Below, one piece after another: positions 53,483 to 62,853 of a stretch of DNA of 64,000 bases. Each line of letters starts with the position of its first letter. Position 1 is the first letter of the stretch. The notes below the pieces were generated by a model. It searched no databases. It saw only the letters and a list, made by a program, of their open reading frames with translations, and was not told the DNA's origin. The stretch is from CAZBGQ01 sp964491515 (GTDB taxonomy: Bacteria > Patescibacteriota > Gracilibacteria > UBA1369 > UBA12473): positions 30,616 to 94,615 of the forward strand of contig CAZBGQ010000003.1 in assembly GCA_964491515.1 (NCBI GenBank). The letters are read 5' to 3'. The translations under genes were made by a program, and so were the position numbers.

Positions 53483-54439
53483 ATGTTTTTTATGGATGAG
53501 AGATTTCCTGACTATGCTGAGGATTGTCCGATTCAAGATCCAGATCCTGATGCTCTTGTTTATCTCGATTTAGATCAGGAGCGGCAAGAGTCGGCGCCTC
53601 CTAGTGTTACAAGCCCTAGTCACCTTAGTGGTTTTGAAGTTATTGATTCTGATACGGTTGCTGGCTGTTATAAGGCGACGATTAATGCTGAATTAGGTAC
53701 CGGAAGGCATGTGTATGCTCCAGATATACTTTTGGGTATTGGCTCATTGTTGCGTGTATGGAAGGGTGATGATTCTTTTATTCGAGAAATTGATCGGTTG
53801 ATTTTTAGAAGGGAAATGGAAACTGATTGCAGGATGCTTATGCATGAAGGACCTGATCATTCTAGGGTTTTGCGTAGATTGGCTCAGGAGCGAGGCGAGG
53901 CGGCACTTGTTTTGGCTGGTGCGTTGACTACCCGGCAGGGAAAGGAGATAGGGTTTCATATGTATGAGACAGATCAGATTATTACTGCAGTTACGGGGAC
54001 TCGTAATCCTTTTTCACAAGATATTGCGAGAAATTTTTATCGAGGGCCTCAAGAAATGGAAGGTGGGTGGTATGGGTTTTCATTGAGTTCTTTGTCGGAA
54101 TTTAGTGGGGAAGCTTATGAGTACCATACTGAAGAAAATTCTGCGGTGTTAACGCATATGGTTTTGGACTTATTTATTCATGCTTTTTATGAAACTCAAA
54201 TTTATCAGGGAGGAAGGGAATCGCTTCGGCGATTTGTTTTGACTGGCTTGAATGATCTTCAGATTCCTAATCCCGGGGTGGTCACTGGAGGGAATGGGTC
54301 TCAGATTTTGATTAAACCTGCTGGAGATCCATCGAAGCCTGGAATTTTCTCATATGAAGTTTTGTTTTTAGATGGCCATAGACGTCGAGCGGGTGGTGGT
54401 ACGATTAAATTATTATTTATAGATTCTCATGGTGCTTGA
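53483..54439 (+). CDS. Unrecognised protein
   Basis: 318 residues, soluble, acidic N-terminus (MDERFPDYAEDCPIQDPDPD). Starts at ATG 53483 or 53492. A promoter with TTGACA and TATTAC (16-base spacer) lies just upstream. The frame overlaps the next gene by 11 bases, so the two are probably translated together. No motif is recognised. Confidence 0.6.
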   Translation: MFFMDERFPDYAEDCPIQDPDPDALVYLDLDQERQESAPPSVTSPSHLSGFEVIDSDTVAGCYKATINAELGTGRHVYAPDILLGIGSLLRVWKGDDSFIREIDRLIFRREMETDCRMLMHEGPDHSRVLRRLAQERGEAALVLAGALTTRQGKEIGFHMYETDQIITAVTGTRNPFSQDIARNFYRGPQEMEGGWYGFSLSSLSEFSGEAYEYHTEENSAVLTHMVLDLFIHAFYETQIYQGGRESLRRFVLTGLNDLQIPNPGVVTGGNGSQILIKPAGDPSKPGIFSYEVLFLDGHRRRAGGGTIKLLFIDSHGA

Positions 54440-54803
54440 TTTCCCAGATGATTATGGCTTGTTAGCTGCCTACCCTGAAGCAGATGGGTGGTGTGAGGGG
54501 CGTTCGCAGAAATTGTCTGACGCTGCGGGTATGTTAGGGATTCATGGCATTTTGTATGGGAGTGGGCGGACTGGAGTTAATCTTGAAACGCAGTACTGGG
54601 TTCAGAAAGGGGCAATGCCTCATATAGGGGTGACCCCAACCGGACATTTATTGTTTGATGTTGAAGAAATCCAGGCGTTAACTGGACGTACAACAGAAAG
54701 AATTCATTCTATGATGGAAAGATGGTGTAAGAGATGGGATCATCCTGCTAATGATTTTCCGGAGCCGCCGAATAATACCCCTAAGTTAGTTAGAGTTTCT
54801 TAA
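54429..54803 (+). CDS. Unrecognised small protein
   Basis: 124 residues. It contains AGMLGIHGILYGSGRTGVNLETQYWVQKG split over a loop region and a helical end (TGRTTERIHSMMERWCKRW). The LTGRTTERIHSMMERWC stretch could be a helix-turn-helix-like end, but this is weak. It overlaps the preceding gene by 11 bases and ends next to a tRNA-Ser on the other strand. Confidence 0.55.
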   Translation: MVLDFPDDYGLLAAYPEADGWCEGRSQKLSDAAGMLGIHGILYGSGRTGVNLETQYWVQKGAMPHIGVTPTGHLLFDVEEIQALTGRTTERIHSMMERWCKRWDHPANDFPEPPNNTPKLVRVS

Positions 54804-54810
54804 TGAAAAC

Positions 54811-54901
<91 letters not shown>

Positions 54902-54999
54902 GTATTTGCCTGTAGGGCGAGCCCATGATACGGGTTTGCGGGTTTTTTTCAATCAAAAAAATCCCCGAGTGGAGACTTCTTTGGATTGAGGTAGTTTTC

Positions 55000-55191
55000 T
55001 TAAATCTTCTTATTCAGGGTCCGTAGACAGCGAGTGCACATTTTAATCTTTAGGAAGATTTTTTTAGGTGCAAACCATATACGTTTAGTGAAAAGGTTTG
55101 GAAGAAATCGACGCTTGGTCTTGCGTTGAGAATAACTGACATTGTTACCGGTTGTGGGGCGTTTTCCGCACCCTTCGCAAACTCGTGACAT
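55000..55191 (-). CDS. rpmB: 50S ribosomal protein L28
   Basis: 63-residue L28: MSRVCEGCGKRPTTGNNVSYSQ and KRRFLPNLFTKRIWF are characteristic. It keeps a CxxC pair at residues 5-8 and MCTRCLRTL near the C-terminus, so it is the zinc-binding (C+) form. Confidence 0.95.
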   Translation of the reverse strand: MSRVCEGCGKRPTTGNNVSYSQRKTKRRFLPNLFTKRIWFAPKKIFLKIKMCTRCLRTLNKKI

Positions 55192-55278
55192 TTTGTATAA
55201 TTTAAGCCTTAAAGCAGGAGGAGATTACTATGGGTTTCTCCTTTTGGCAAGGGGAAATTGTGATACACTAGCGTGGCT

Positions 55279-55899
55279 ATGGGAATTAATTTTATTGTTG
55301 CCCTTGTGGTGGCCATCACCGTTCATGAATTTTCGCACGCGTGGGTGGCTAATTACCTGGGTGATCCGACCGCTAAATATCATGGGAGAATTACGTTGAA
55401 TCCATTGGCTCACCTTGATGTGATGGGCACAATTATGTTGTTTATGGTTGGATTGGGTTGGGGGAAGCCTGTGCCGGTGAACCCCGCTAATTTGCGAAAT
55501 CCTAAGAGAGATTCTGCGCTGGTGTCGTTGGCGGGACCTGGGTCGAATATTTTAACCGCCATTGTGATTGCTATCCCTTATAAGTTTTTGATCACAAATG
55601 GGGGAACACCGGAAATAGTTTATTTTTTACGTGCTGTGTTTGATTTGAATATCCTATTGGCGTTGTTTAATTTTATTCCTTTGCCTCCGCTTGATGGGTC
55701 TAAAATGATCGGTATTTTTGTTCCGGATCATAGATACCGTGAATACCTCCATTTTTTAAATAATGGGGTGAAGTATTTTATAGCGTTTATTTTGATTGAT
55801 TCGTTTGTGTTGCCGTCGTTGTTTGGTGTGTCCTTTCTTTGGATTGTGATGGGTGGAGCCTACGATGTGTTGAGCTCAATTATTTTGATTGGGACTTAG
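55279..55899 (+). CDS. Site-2 protease-like M50 peptidase
   Basis: Membrane metalloprotease family that cuts substrates within the membrane. 206 residues with the zinc motif VHEFSHAW (HExxH), the NPLAHLD segment, and the third ligand region NFIPLPPLDGSK. Starting at ATG 55279 fits a -10-like TACACT (55264-55269); the GTG two codons upstream would precede the predicted transcription start. It is the short form without a PDZ domain. It overlaps the next convergent gene by four bases. Confidence 0.88.
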   Translation: MGINFIVALVVAITVHEFSHAWVANYLGDPTAKYHGRITLNPLAHLDVMGTIMLFMVGLGWGKPVPVNPANLRNPKRDSALVSLAGPGSNILTAIVIAIPYKFLITNGGTPEIVYFLRAVFDLNILLALFNFIPLPPLDGSKMIGIFVPDHRYREYLHFLNNGVKYFIAFILIDSFVLPSLFGVSFLWIVMGGAYDVLSSIILIGT

Positions 55900-58800
55900 G
55901 TTGTTCCTTCTGGCTGGAATGCATGTGACATGAAATGAGCTGCGTATGTTTTGATTGCCTGTTCGGTTGTTCTGCTTTGTGTAGCGTTTATGTCTTGCCG
56001 TATATGGTTCTGGATTTTTTGTCTGAGGTTGGGAATTGTTTCGAATATTTTTTCAACAAAGGCTTCGGTTTGGTTCCCGTATTGTGTTGCGGGTTGGTCG
56101 AAGTCGTGATGGAGGACGTAATCTATGGCGCCGGTTGCGCTTATTAGCGCGTATCCTAATTCTGTGGTGACTACAATTTCTTTTGAGAGTGGAGCGACCC
56201 AACCTTTTATAATTGAGTCCGCAATGGTGCTGTCGGTGAGATAATTATTTGAGCCTAAAGCATAAAGGTATTCAATGGCAGCATTTGGTCCAAGGGCTTC
56301 CATATATTTTATTCCAGCGTCTGGTTTGGTTTTGAATTGTTCTGCTTTGTGGTCTTCGTGGAATTCTTTGTGTGTTTTAGTTAATTTGAGCATTTCAATT
56401 ATTTCCTCAACGAAGTCATCCTTTAATTCGGGTATTGAGCTGTTCGGAGGAGGAGTTTGTAGTTCCTGAATGTTTTTTCTGAATTTTGTTATTTGTGGTC
56501 CGCTTAGGTTTGTGATGTGTTGCTCGACCTTTTCAGCTCGTCTTCTTGTTTGTCGTGTTTGTTGTACGATTTTATATATAAAACCAGGGCTATTCTGAAT
56601 ATTTTTTCGGTTTCTGAATGCTTTCGAATCACTGATTATTTCTGCTACATGTGGTAGAGGTAGTCCGTTCTTATAGTAGTATTCAATCATGTGTATCATT
56701 TCGATTTTTGCGAGGACTTTAGAGAGTCTACCGTCTTCCTGGTTTGTGGCCCTTCTCCGATGTTCTTCTAATTCGTTTATGTCAGTTGTTATTTTTCGGA
56801 ATATTCCCGGAGTGATGGTTCTTAGTCCTAGAATTTTACAAATGTGAAATAGGCTGACTGTGGAAGTAAGTCCGGCGAAGCTGAAATGGACAGTGGTTTT
56901 TCCTTTTTCGAATTCCTGTTTGTACTCTTCACATTGTGCTTCTAATAGTTGTGCTTCTTTTTTGAGTCGTCTTAAGAGTGTGATGCGGAATCTTCTGACT
57001 TTTATTGGGGCTTGTGTCGAGAGGTATTCGTTAAACGCATCTAGTCCGATGTCTTTTAGTGTTGAAGTTAGTTTTCTTATTGGCCATCTTTCTCCGTAGT
57101 TTATTATTTTGTGCATTATTAGATTCATTCGTTCGTTGCTGTCTTCGTGGTGCATTTTCTCTCCTTCTTCTCCAGGATGAGTTAGTTTGTCGGCTAAACT
57201 TTTTAAGTGATGTGTCGGTATGTAAAAACGTGCGACACCTGTATTCGAAGGTATTTTGTGTTTAGGTAGCAGTTTATTAATTTGTTTTCCTAGTTGGAAA
57301 GGATTGGCACTTAAGTCAACACTTGGTTTTTTTGGATCTTCTAAGTTCGGAGGTGCTGATTTTTGGATTTCAAAAAGATAGATGCCCGCAATCGTGGATA
57401 GTGAGTTTCGGAATATATTTTTATCATGTTGATATCCATAAGCTAATGTCCCAAATAGTGGAGCTACGGTTGTATGGCTTATAGGTATTCCTAGCTCCCT
57501 GGCTAGGCAGTAAAGTTGAACATATTGACTGAATGGTTCTACTTTTAGGCGTTGGTAGATGATTTCATCATCCAGAAGAAGTTTGATGCGGCTTGTGCAT
57601 CTTGTCTCAAGTTGAGTTGCCCTTGTTTTTAGTGTGTTTTGAACAGTTGCGTATAGTTCATCTTTTAGCTCAGGGTCTTGATTGAGAAATTGTTTGAATT
57701 TTTCATTTCCCTGAGCTGATAACTGTTGAAGACGTTCTAATGTTTTTTTTGTTCTTGAGTGATGACTTTTTGAGTCGATGATTGCTCGGGTTACGGCTTT
57801 ACAGTAGTCGTCGTATAGTTTTTCGTTGATGCCTTCTGCTTTTGTTTTTTCTAGCCAGTCAATTTCGGCTTGGATGTCTGCGCTGGTAGTTTCTGGGTCG
57901 CTTAATTTGAGTCTTAATTCTTCTTTTGTTAAATTTCCCCCACGTACTATTCTGGCATAATTGAATCCTAATGGTGACCCTGTTGTAGGTGGAATTTCCT
58001 TGGGGAACGAGCTATCCCATGCTTTTTGGAGAGGTGGGGCTTGGGGTCCCCAGTTGACTAGGTGTTTTATGTTGAATTTTGGCCATTCTCCTGTGAATCT
58101 GCGTGGGAAAATGCCAATGGTCGGATTGGCTTTTGGTGTTGATGGTGGAGTGTCTCTTGCCTGGTCATGGTTGAAAGTTTTTATGTCTGTTTCGTAAAAG
58201 TCCCTAAAAGCAAATCGACTTGCCAGGATTCCAAAGGAATCAGTTGAGGAGCTGTATACAATTGGGGTGACTCTCCTGAGTGCATAACTTGCGTAGCGTA
58301 GGAAAATTTGTTGTTCCTGAACTGTTAATTCGTTTTCGGCACAAAATCGTTGCCAGCTTTGAGAACTGGCTAGTCGGCGTTGCATGCTTTGCATCATGGC
58401 TTGGGAGGCAGGGTGTTCTGTGTCTTCTGATAGTGTGCAGTCAGGGATAGCCGGGTTGGTGCTGATTTTTTTTGTTATACTAATTTGTGCTTGAGGTAGG
58501 ACCACAAATCCTCCTTTTTGTGGGTCCTTGATTGTCTCAAGGGCTTCGACGTAAAGGCTTTCTTGTTGGTCATCTTTTGTGAATTTCAATCTGAGGTGTG
58601 TGTGTCCTTCTTTCTGATCTGGATTTTGGCTTGTAAATTTAAGGTTAATGATGGCTTCATTGTCTTTTTTTGTACAACCAAAGGGGTAGATATTTTTGGA
58701 TTTTAGTATCCATGCTAAGGGAGATGTTGGGTCGTTTTCTTCTATCCATTTCTGGATTTCAGTTGTTAATGTCAATGCTGTATCGTTTGGAATTTCCTCA

Positions 58801-59903
58801 TTTTTAGTGTGACTCAGTATCGGGGTGGGTTGTTCTTCTCTGATTTCGGTTACAACTCTGATGAAATCTTGAACGGAAACTAGAGCGGATGGTTCGGAGG
58901 GAGTTGGTGTGTCTTCTATTAACTCTTGTGGTTTTACTAACTCTCCCTCGTCATTTTCCAATGTGGGAGTTGTCTCGGTTGCCATGCCCATGAATAGTTC
59001 TAGGCAGAGGTCGTCGAATCGTATTTTCCGAGGGGTGCCGTCTGAATTTAAAGAAAAGCTATGATCGACAGATTCGGTGTCAGGATCGTAGTGGAAATCA
59101 ACTTCAATGTTTCGTGAGGCGCATTGTCTGTGTTTAGCCTCTGCTGAGTCGCTAATGCGTTGAATGCCTATGATTTGGTCGACGGTTTTCCTGAGTCGAC
59201 TTAGTAGTAGAAAATCATCAAAGCCACTGCTTAATGCATTGGTTGTATTGTTTAGGTGGAGGGCTGTTTCAAATACGGAGCCGGTACGATAGGCTCGCCT
59301 TTTTGCATATTGTTGTGCTGGAATGGGGCAAGGTAATACGCGACGACTAGAAGTGGCGGTGCGGAAAATTTTATTAAATTTCCTTCGTTGGCATGTTCGG
59401 ACTCTTATTACTGGATCTCGGGATCCCGATTGGATGGCGGCTTTTTCGTTTAGTCGTTTGTTCTTTTCTACCCATTTGTCTCTTTCTTTTTCGTAATCAT
59501 TTTGTCCGAACTCAAAGACTTTTCTAATAAAGGCTTTTGGGTTTTTTTGGATTTTAATCCAAGCAAGTTGAATGATAATTTCGCACACTCGTTTGTTGTG
59601 TGGATTGAATGCGCGTTGTGCATCTGGTGATGCATGTTTTAGTAGGTAGTACCCAACTAAGTCACGAATATGATTTGTATAAGAGATTCCTTCTTCTGGG
59701 CGGATACTATCTGCTGTGTTTGATTTGTCTAGGAGTGATTCGCCTGGAATTTCTTCGCGTAGGGTGTAGTTAAGAAAACTAGTATATATTCCTTGTGTTT
59801 TTGTTGAATCTTGGGTGGAGAGGAAATCGAAAAAATAGGTTCCTAGTATGCTTGTAGGATTATTAGTTTCATATTCATAATCAATGGATCGTTGTGTATC
59901 CAT
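55896..59903 (-). CDS. Very large unrecognised protein
   Basis: About 1335 residues, starting MDTQRSIDYEYETNN after a good Shine-Dalgarno AAGGA; an alternative ATG at 59954 would overlap the upstream gene by 26 bases. No signal peptide or clear membrane segment. Hydrophilic and helical with many charged residues: a basic patch near 195-240 (TCQRRKFNKIFRTATSSRR), a strand-rich middle, and a long helical C-terminal half (LKKEAQLLEAQCEEYKQEF). I see no known domain. It lies 25 bases after the 519-residue gene and is probably in the same operon. Confidence 0.75.
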   Translation of the reverse strand: MDTQRSIDYEYETNNPTSILGTYFFDFLSTQDSTKTQGIYTSFLNYTLREEIPGESLLDKSNTADSIRPEEGISYTNHIRDLVGYYLLKHASPDAQRAFNPHNKRVCEIIIQLAWIKIQKNPKAFIRKVFEFGQNDYEKERDKWVEKNKRLNEKAAIQSGSRDPVIRVRTCQRRKFNKIFRTATSSRRVLPCPIPAQQYAKRRAYRTGSVFETALHLNNTTNALSSGFDDFLLLSRLRKTVDQIIGIQRISDSAEAKHRQCASRNIEVDFHYDPDTESVDHSFSLNSDGTPRKIRFDDLCLELFMGMATETTPTLENDEGELVKPQELIEDTPTPSEPSALVSVQDFIRVVTEIREEQPTPILSHTKNEEIPNDTALTLTTEIQKWIEENDPTSPLAWILKSKNIYPFGCTKKDNEAIINLKFTSQNPDQKEGHTHLRLKFTKDDQQESLYVEALETIKDPQKGGFVVLPQAQISITKKISTNPAIPDCTLSEDTEHPASQAMMQSMQRRLASSQSWQRFCAENELTVQEQQIFLRYASYALRRVTPIVYSSSTDSFGILASRFAFRDFYETDIKTFNHDQARDTPPSTPKANPTIGIFPRRFTGEWPKFNIKHLVNWGPQAPPLQKAWDSSFPKEIPPTTGSPLGFNYARIVRGGNLTKEELRLKLSDPETTSADIQAEIDWLEKTKAEGINEKLYDDYCKAVTRAIIDSKSHHSRTKKTLERLQQLSAQGNEKFKQFLNQDPELKDELYATVQNTLKTRATQLETRCTSRIKLLLDDEIIYQRLKVEPFSQYVQLYCLARELGIPISHTTVAPLFGTLAYGYQHDKNIFRNSLSTIAGIYLFEIQKSAPPNLEDPKKPSVDLSANPFQLGKQINKLLPKHKIPSNTGVARFYIPTHHLKSLADKLTHPGEEGEKMHHEDSNERMNLIMHKIINYGERWPIRKLTSTLKDIGLDAFNEYLSTQAPIKVRRFRITLLRRLKKEAQLLEAQCEEYKQEFEKGKTTVHFSFAGLTSTVSLFHICKILGLRTITPGIFRKITTDINELEEHRRRATNQEDGRLSKVLAKIEMIHMIEYYYKNGLPLPHVAEIISDSKAFRNRKNIQNSPGFIYKIVQQTRQTRRRAEKVEQHITNLSGPQITKFRKNIQELQTPPPNSSIPELKDDFVEEIIEMLKLTKTHKEFHEDHKAEQFKTKPDAGIKYMEALGPNAAIEYLYALGSNNYLTDSTIADSIIKGWVAPLSKEIVVTTELGYALISATGAIDYVLHHDFDQPATQYGNQTEAFVEKIFETIPNLRQKIQNHIRQDINATQSRTTEQAIKTYAAHFMSHAFQPEGTT

Positions 59904-59928
59904 AAGATTCCTTAAATGTTTAATGAAT

Positions 59929-61488
59929 CTAAAAGGAGATACCCTCATTATCATCCACTTCTGGCCTTTGGTTGCTTAGGCTGGTAAGCTCGACCCAGAG
60001 TTCTCGCGCAAGATCTCTGTCTTCTACGGTTTCCTTTGGCTCAACATCTCGTCCTGGTTTTTCAAGTTGATGAGAAACGGGCATTGCTGTGGCGAGCGAT
60101 CTTTCTATGGCTGTTTCTACGCCATCCCTGATGTTGGCTGGGGTTTCCATTTCATCTTTGACAAGAATGCGTACAAGTAGTTGTAGTGCTCGTGCTCCTG
60201 TGTTCCATCTGTTGAATTGCGGAGTGCCATCTTTGAATCGAACTTCTGAGGTGAGGCAGGTGAGAACCATGAGCTTTATTAGGTGTGTGTAAACTTCATG
60301 GTCTACGAAGTTCATGGCTTTTAGTACAATAAGGGTCTCTTCGGAAATGCCATTAAAAAGGAATTCTGGGTCCGTTTCGAATGAGTCACCTGACTCTAAT
60401 ATTCCTTCTATTTCTGTGATTGTGAGGTTAGGTTTTAATCCTGTGATAGTGGTCCCTCTTATTATTCTTGAGGTTTTGGGTTCTCCCTGGCTATCTCTGT
60501 GGGTCACTGTTTCTCTAGGGATTAGTGTGGCTGTGAGTAGTTGTAGGCTAAGGACTTGTACAAGTTGGGGATTGTCGATTTCCTCATTACCTAGCTCAAC
60601 TCTTTGTGCGTGATCTAATAGTCGCTTTACGCCTTCTTCGCTTAAATTTCCTTCTTCTCCGACCATCCATTCTATTACTTCATTGCGTCTTTCGTGTGCC
60701 AATCCTTTCTGGGAATTGCGTAACATTAGGCCCATGACGATCGTGGCATTTTCTAGGTCAAAGACATCTCCAAGGTGATTGTTTCTTAAAATGACGATTC
60801 CGTTGGGAGTGTTTTCCATTAGGTTTACCCATTCAATCACTCGCCTAATGCCATCTCCGAAGGCAAGTTTTTTCACCTCACTGGAGAAAGCGTCTCTCAT
60901 CTGTTTTACTCGTTGAAAGGTTGATTCGCTTAGTCTAACTCTTGCTTCAAGAATCGGTTCACATTGTGTTTCTAGATCAGCAATGAGGGTTTCTAGCTCA
61001 GTAATTTTTGCGCTGAGGGCCAGTTGTTCCTCTTCGAAACCTACTTCTTCGTCTACGGTTAATTGGCGGCTGCCGGGGTGTGGTGAGTGTCCTTTTTGGA
61101 CAGTTATGCCCATTGACTTGGACCTTAGTGCTGATTCGACAATTCTAAGACGAGTCCTTAATTTTTTGAGTTCGATTTTTAATTCATCGAGTCTATCTGT
61201 TTCAGGGGTTCTACATGAGTCTGTCTCAGTAATGGCATTTGCTAGCGGGCGATGGACTTTGTCTTGAATGGCAGCATATTCTGCTGCGGTCATCCCTGGT
61301 TTTCTTACTGTTCTGTGCGGAATAAGTGCGGCTATGGATGCTTCAAATTCACTCTGTCCCCCTTCTTGGACTACTAAATCTTGAGGTTTTTCGGCTGATC
61401 TTGCTATTAATTCTCTGATCATATCCTCTCGGGGAGCGGGGCTTTGCAGAGTAGTATGTTCTTTGAGGGCTTCAGCGGAGTCTGGCAT
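59929..61488 (-). CDS. Unrecognised protein with coiled coil
   Basis: 519 residues, soluble. A helical coiled-coil region occurs at about 98-210 (RLDELKIELKKLRTRLRIVESALRSK split over two heptad runs; KITELETLIADLETQ). The middle and end are helical repeat-like (VIEWMVGEEGNLSEEGVKRLLDHAQR). No catalytic motif recognised. A TAATCT -10-like element ends six bases before the ATG. It precedes the giant gene at 55896. Confidence 0.7.
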   Translation of the reverse strand: MPDSAEALKEHTTLQSPAPREDMIRELIARSAEKPQDLVVQEGGQSEFEASIAALIPHRTVRKPGMTAAEYAAIQDKVHRPLANAITETDSCRTPETDRLDELKIELKKLRTRLRIVESALRSKSMGITVQKGHSPHPGSRQLTVDEEVGFEEEQLALSAKITELETLIADLETQCEPILEARVRLSESTFQRVKQMRDAFSSEVKKLAFGDGIRRVIEWVNLMENTPNGIVILRNNHLGDVFDLENATIVMGLMLRNSQKGLAHERRNEVIEWMVGEEGNLSEEGVKRLLDHAQRVELGNEEIDNPQLVQVLSLQLLTATLIPRETVTHRDSQGEPKTSRIIRGTTITGLKPNLTITEIEGILESGDSFETDPEFLFNGISEETLIVLKAMNFVDHEVYTHLIKLMVLTCLTSEVRFKDGTPQFNRWNTGARALQLLVRILVKDEMETPANIRDGVETAIERSLATAMPVSHQLEKPGRDVEPKETVEDRDLARELWVELTSLSNQRPEVDDNEGISF

Positions 61489-61679
61489 GGTATTAGATTA
61501 AAAATTTAGTAAGCAAATATATGGTTAAACCTTATTTTTGTCAATCTTTTTATGGGGTCTATATGGGGTTTCTTGCGGTGTGGACCACCATATGTGGTAA
61601 GTAAGCTGGATTTAGTAGGTGGGACCTTTGACCAAATCTGATTTTTTAGCTAGAATTAACAAGCTCTACTGTGTACGAG

Positions 61680-61709
61680 TTGACCTTTAAATACTTTCTC
61701 GACTATACA
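61680..61709 (+). promoter_or_regulatory. Sigma70-type promoter of the 61.7-kb small RNA
   Basis: TTGACC (61680-61685), an 18-base spacer, TATACA (61704-61709). The predicted start is G at 61716. Confidence 0.75.
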
Positions 61710-61715
61710 AAAATA

Positions 61716-61873
61716 GGGATCCCAATATTTTTCTTCCGTCTTGCGGAGGGAGTGAGGGAGCCCACCTGATTCATCAGGGGTAGTATTTGGGTCAATCCCG
61801 ACACAGCGGGGAGATCACTTGTGGTCTCTAATTGCGTTTAAGGAAGAACCCTCCTACTTGTAGGTGGGTTTTT
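61716..61873 (+). ncRNA. Stand-alone small RNA, identity unknown
   Basis: A ~158-nt transcript with its own promoter and terminator, on the strand opposite to both flanking genes. TTCTTCC (61731-61737) pairs with GGAAGAA (61842-61848) and encloses at least three local hairpins: CCTGAT-TC-ATCAGG (two-base loop, so inner pair likely open), TCCCG-ACACAG-CGGGGA and GAGATCA...TGGTCTC. This multi-branched shape argues against a rod-like 6S RNA, which is otherwise the obvious candidate by size. Confidence 0.65.
61848..61873 (+). terminator. Terminator of the small RNA
   Basis: ACCC and CCTA pair with TAGG and GGGT around one mismatch, with a CTTG tetraloop, followed by TTTTT. Confidence 0.85.
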
Positions 61874-61894
61874 CTGTAGTTATGAGTTTAGGGG

Positions 61895-62845
61895 TTATGG
61901 CTTAATTATGGTTGTTCCGGCGTAGGTGCTTAAGTTTGCTCGTGCATTGATGAGCATCTGAACTTCTCCTAGTGTTTGAGGGCGGTCTTCCCATCTGCGC
62001 TGAAGACCTCTTTTAAGGAATTCAATAATTCCATAGGCTTTTCTGCTTATTTCTCCGTAAATATCTTCTGGGTATTCTTTTCTGAGGTAAGCCTCCATGG
62101 CTTTAATGTCTGGGTCTTCTCCGGCATGGTTTTCTAATATTTCATATAGCTCCCCATGTAGTTTTATCCCTGCTGCGTGACTCAGTTTGCGTCCCATACA
62201 TTCTAGGACTGAGTAACTTAAACTTGCTAGGTCTGAGGTGGGGGTTGGGTTTTTTGCTGCTGCTATTTCGAGGGGCATGTAGCGAATTGTTCCGTGTGTA
62301 TATTTTGGGTTTTTTGGGCGATTCCTTCGATCAAATGTGTTCATTAGGTCTATATCCCATAGTCCTCCCTTCCGGGCTCTATTTCTGGGGATGGACATGT
62401 TTGAAGGTTTTGTATCACCATGAGTGATTCCTCTCTTGGATAATTCAAATAGGATGGGAGCAATAGCTTCAATCATTCGATGGGCCAAGTTAACTCTCCA
62501 TATTTTTATTTCCATTCCATTGTCGAACCATGTTCTCTCTAGTTTCTCCCCGAGGTCATTGCGTGGACCTAGTAGATAGAAAGTCCCCATCATTCTATTT
62601 TCGATGGTTCGGTGGACTGGCATGGAAACTAGCTCTGGGGGTAGATCTGGATGTTCATTTCTAATGTCCATCCCTGTTTGAATCATGGGAAGTGCGGAGC
62701 TTTTCATTATTCTCTTTGCAGCTATTTTCCATGAGGGTTGCTCAATCATGTGTGCTCGGTAGGCAACTGCGACTCCTCCTTGTCCGATTCTTTTTTCGAC
62801 TTCGTACTTTACTCCCCCGAGTTCAAATTGTGATCCTCTTTTCAT
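61895..62845 (-). CDS. Protein kinase-like protein B
   Basis: 316 residues covering little more than a Ser/Thr kinase domain. Gly-rich loop GQGGVAVAY (21-29), Lys44 in AAKRI, catalytic loop THGDTKPSN (HGD at 142-144), DID (164-166) in place of DFG, and GTIRYMPLE as the activation/APE segment. Key Lys and Asp residues remain, so activity is possible. A TATAAT on the minus strand (62853-62858), lying at the 3' end of kinase A, ends seven bases before its ATG. Confidence 0.85.
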   Translation of the reverse strand: MKRGSQFELGGVKYEVEKRIGQGGVAVAYRAHMIEQPSWKIAAKRIMKSSALPMIQTGMDIRNEHPDLPPELVSMPVHRTIENRMMGTFYLLGPRNDLGEKLERTWFDNGMEIKIWRVNLAHRMIEAIAPILFELSKRGITHGDTKPSNMSIPRNRARKGGLWDIDLMNTFDRRNRPKNPKYTHGTIRYMPLEIAAAKNPTPTSDLASLSYSVLECMGRKLSHAAGIKLHGELYEILENHAGEDPDIKAMEAYLRKEYPEDIYGEISRKAYGIIEFLKRGLQRRWEDRPQTLGEVQMLINARANLSTYAGTTIIKP

Positions 62846-62853
62846 AGTTTTTA

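Noticed and set aside
61716..61873. Calling the small RNA 6S
   Set aside because: Its size and promoter fit, but I cannot fold it into the long rod with a central bubble that defines 6S.
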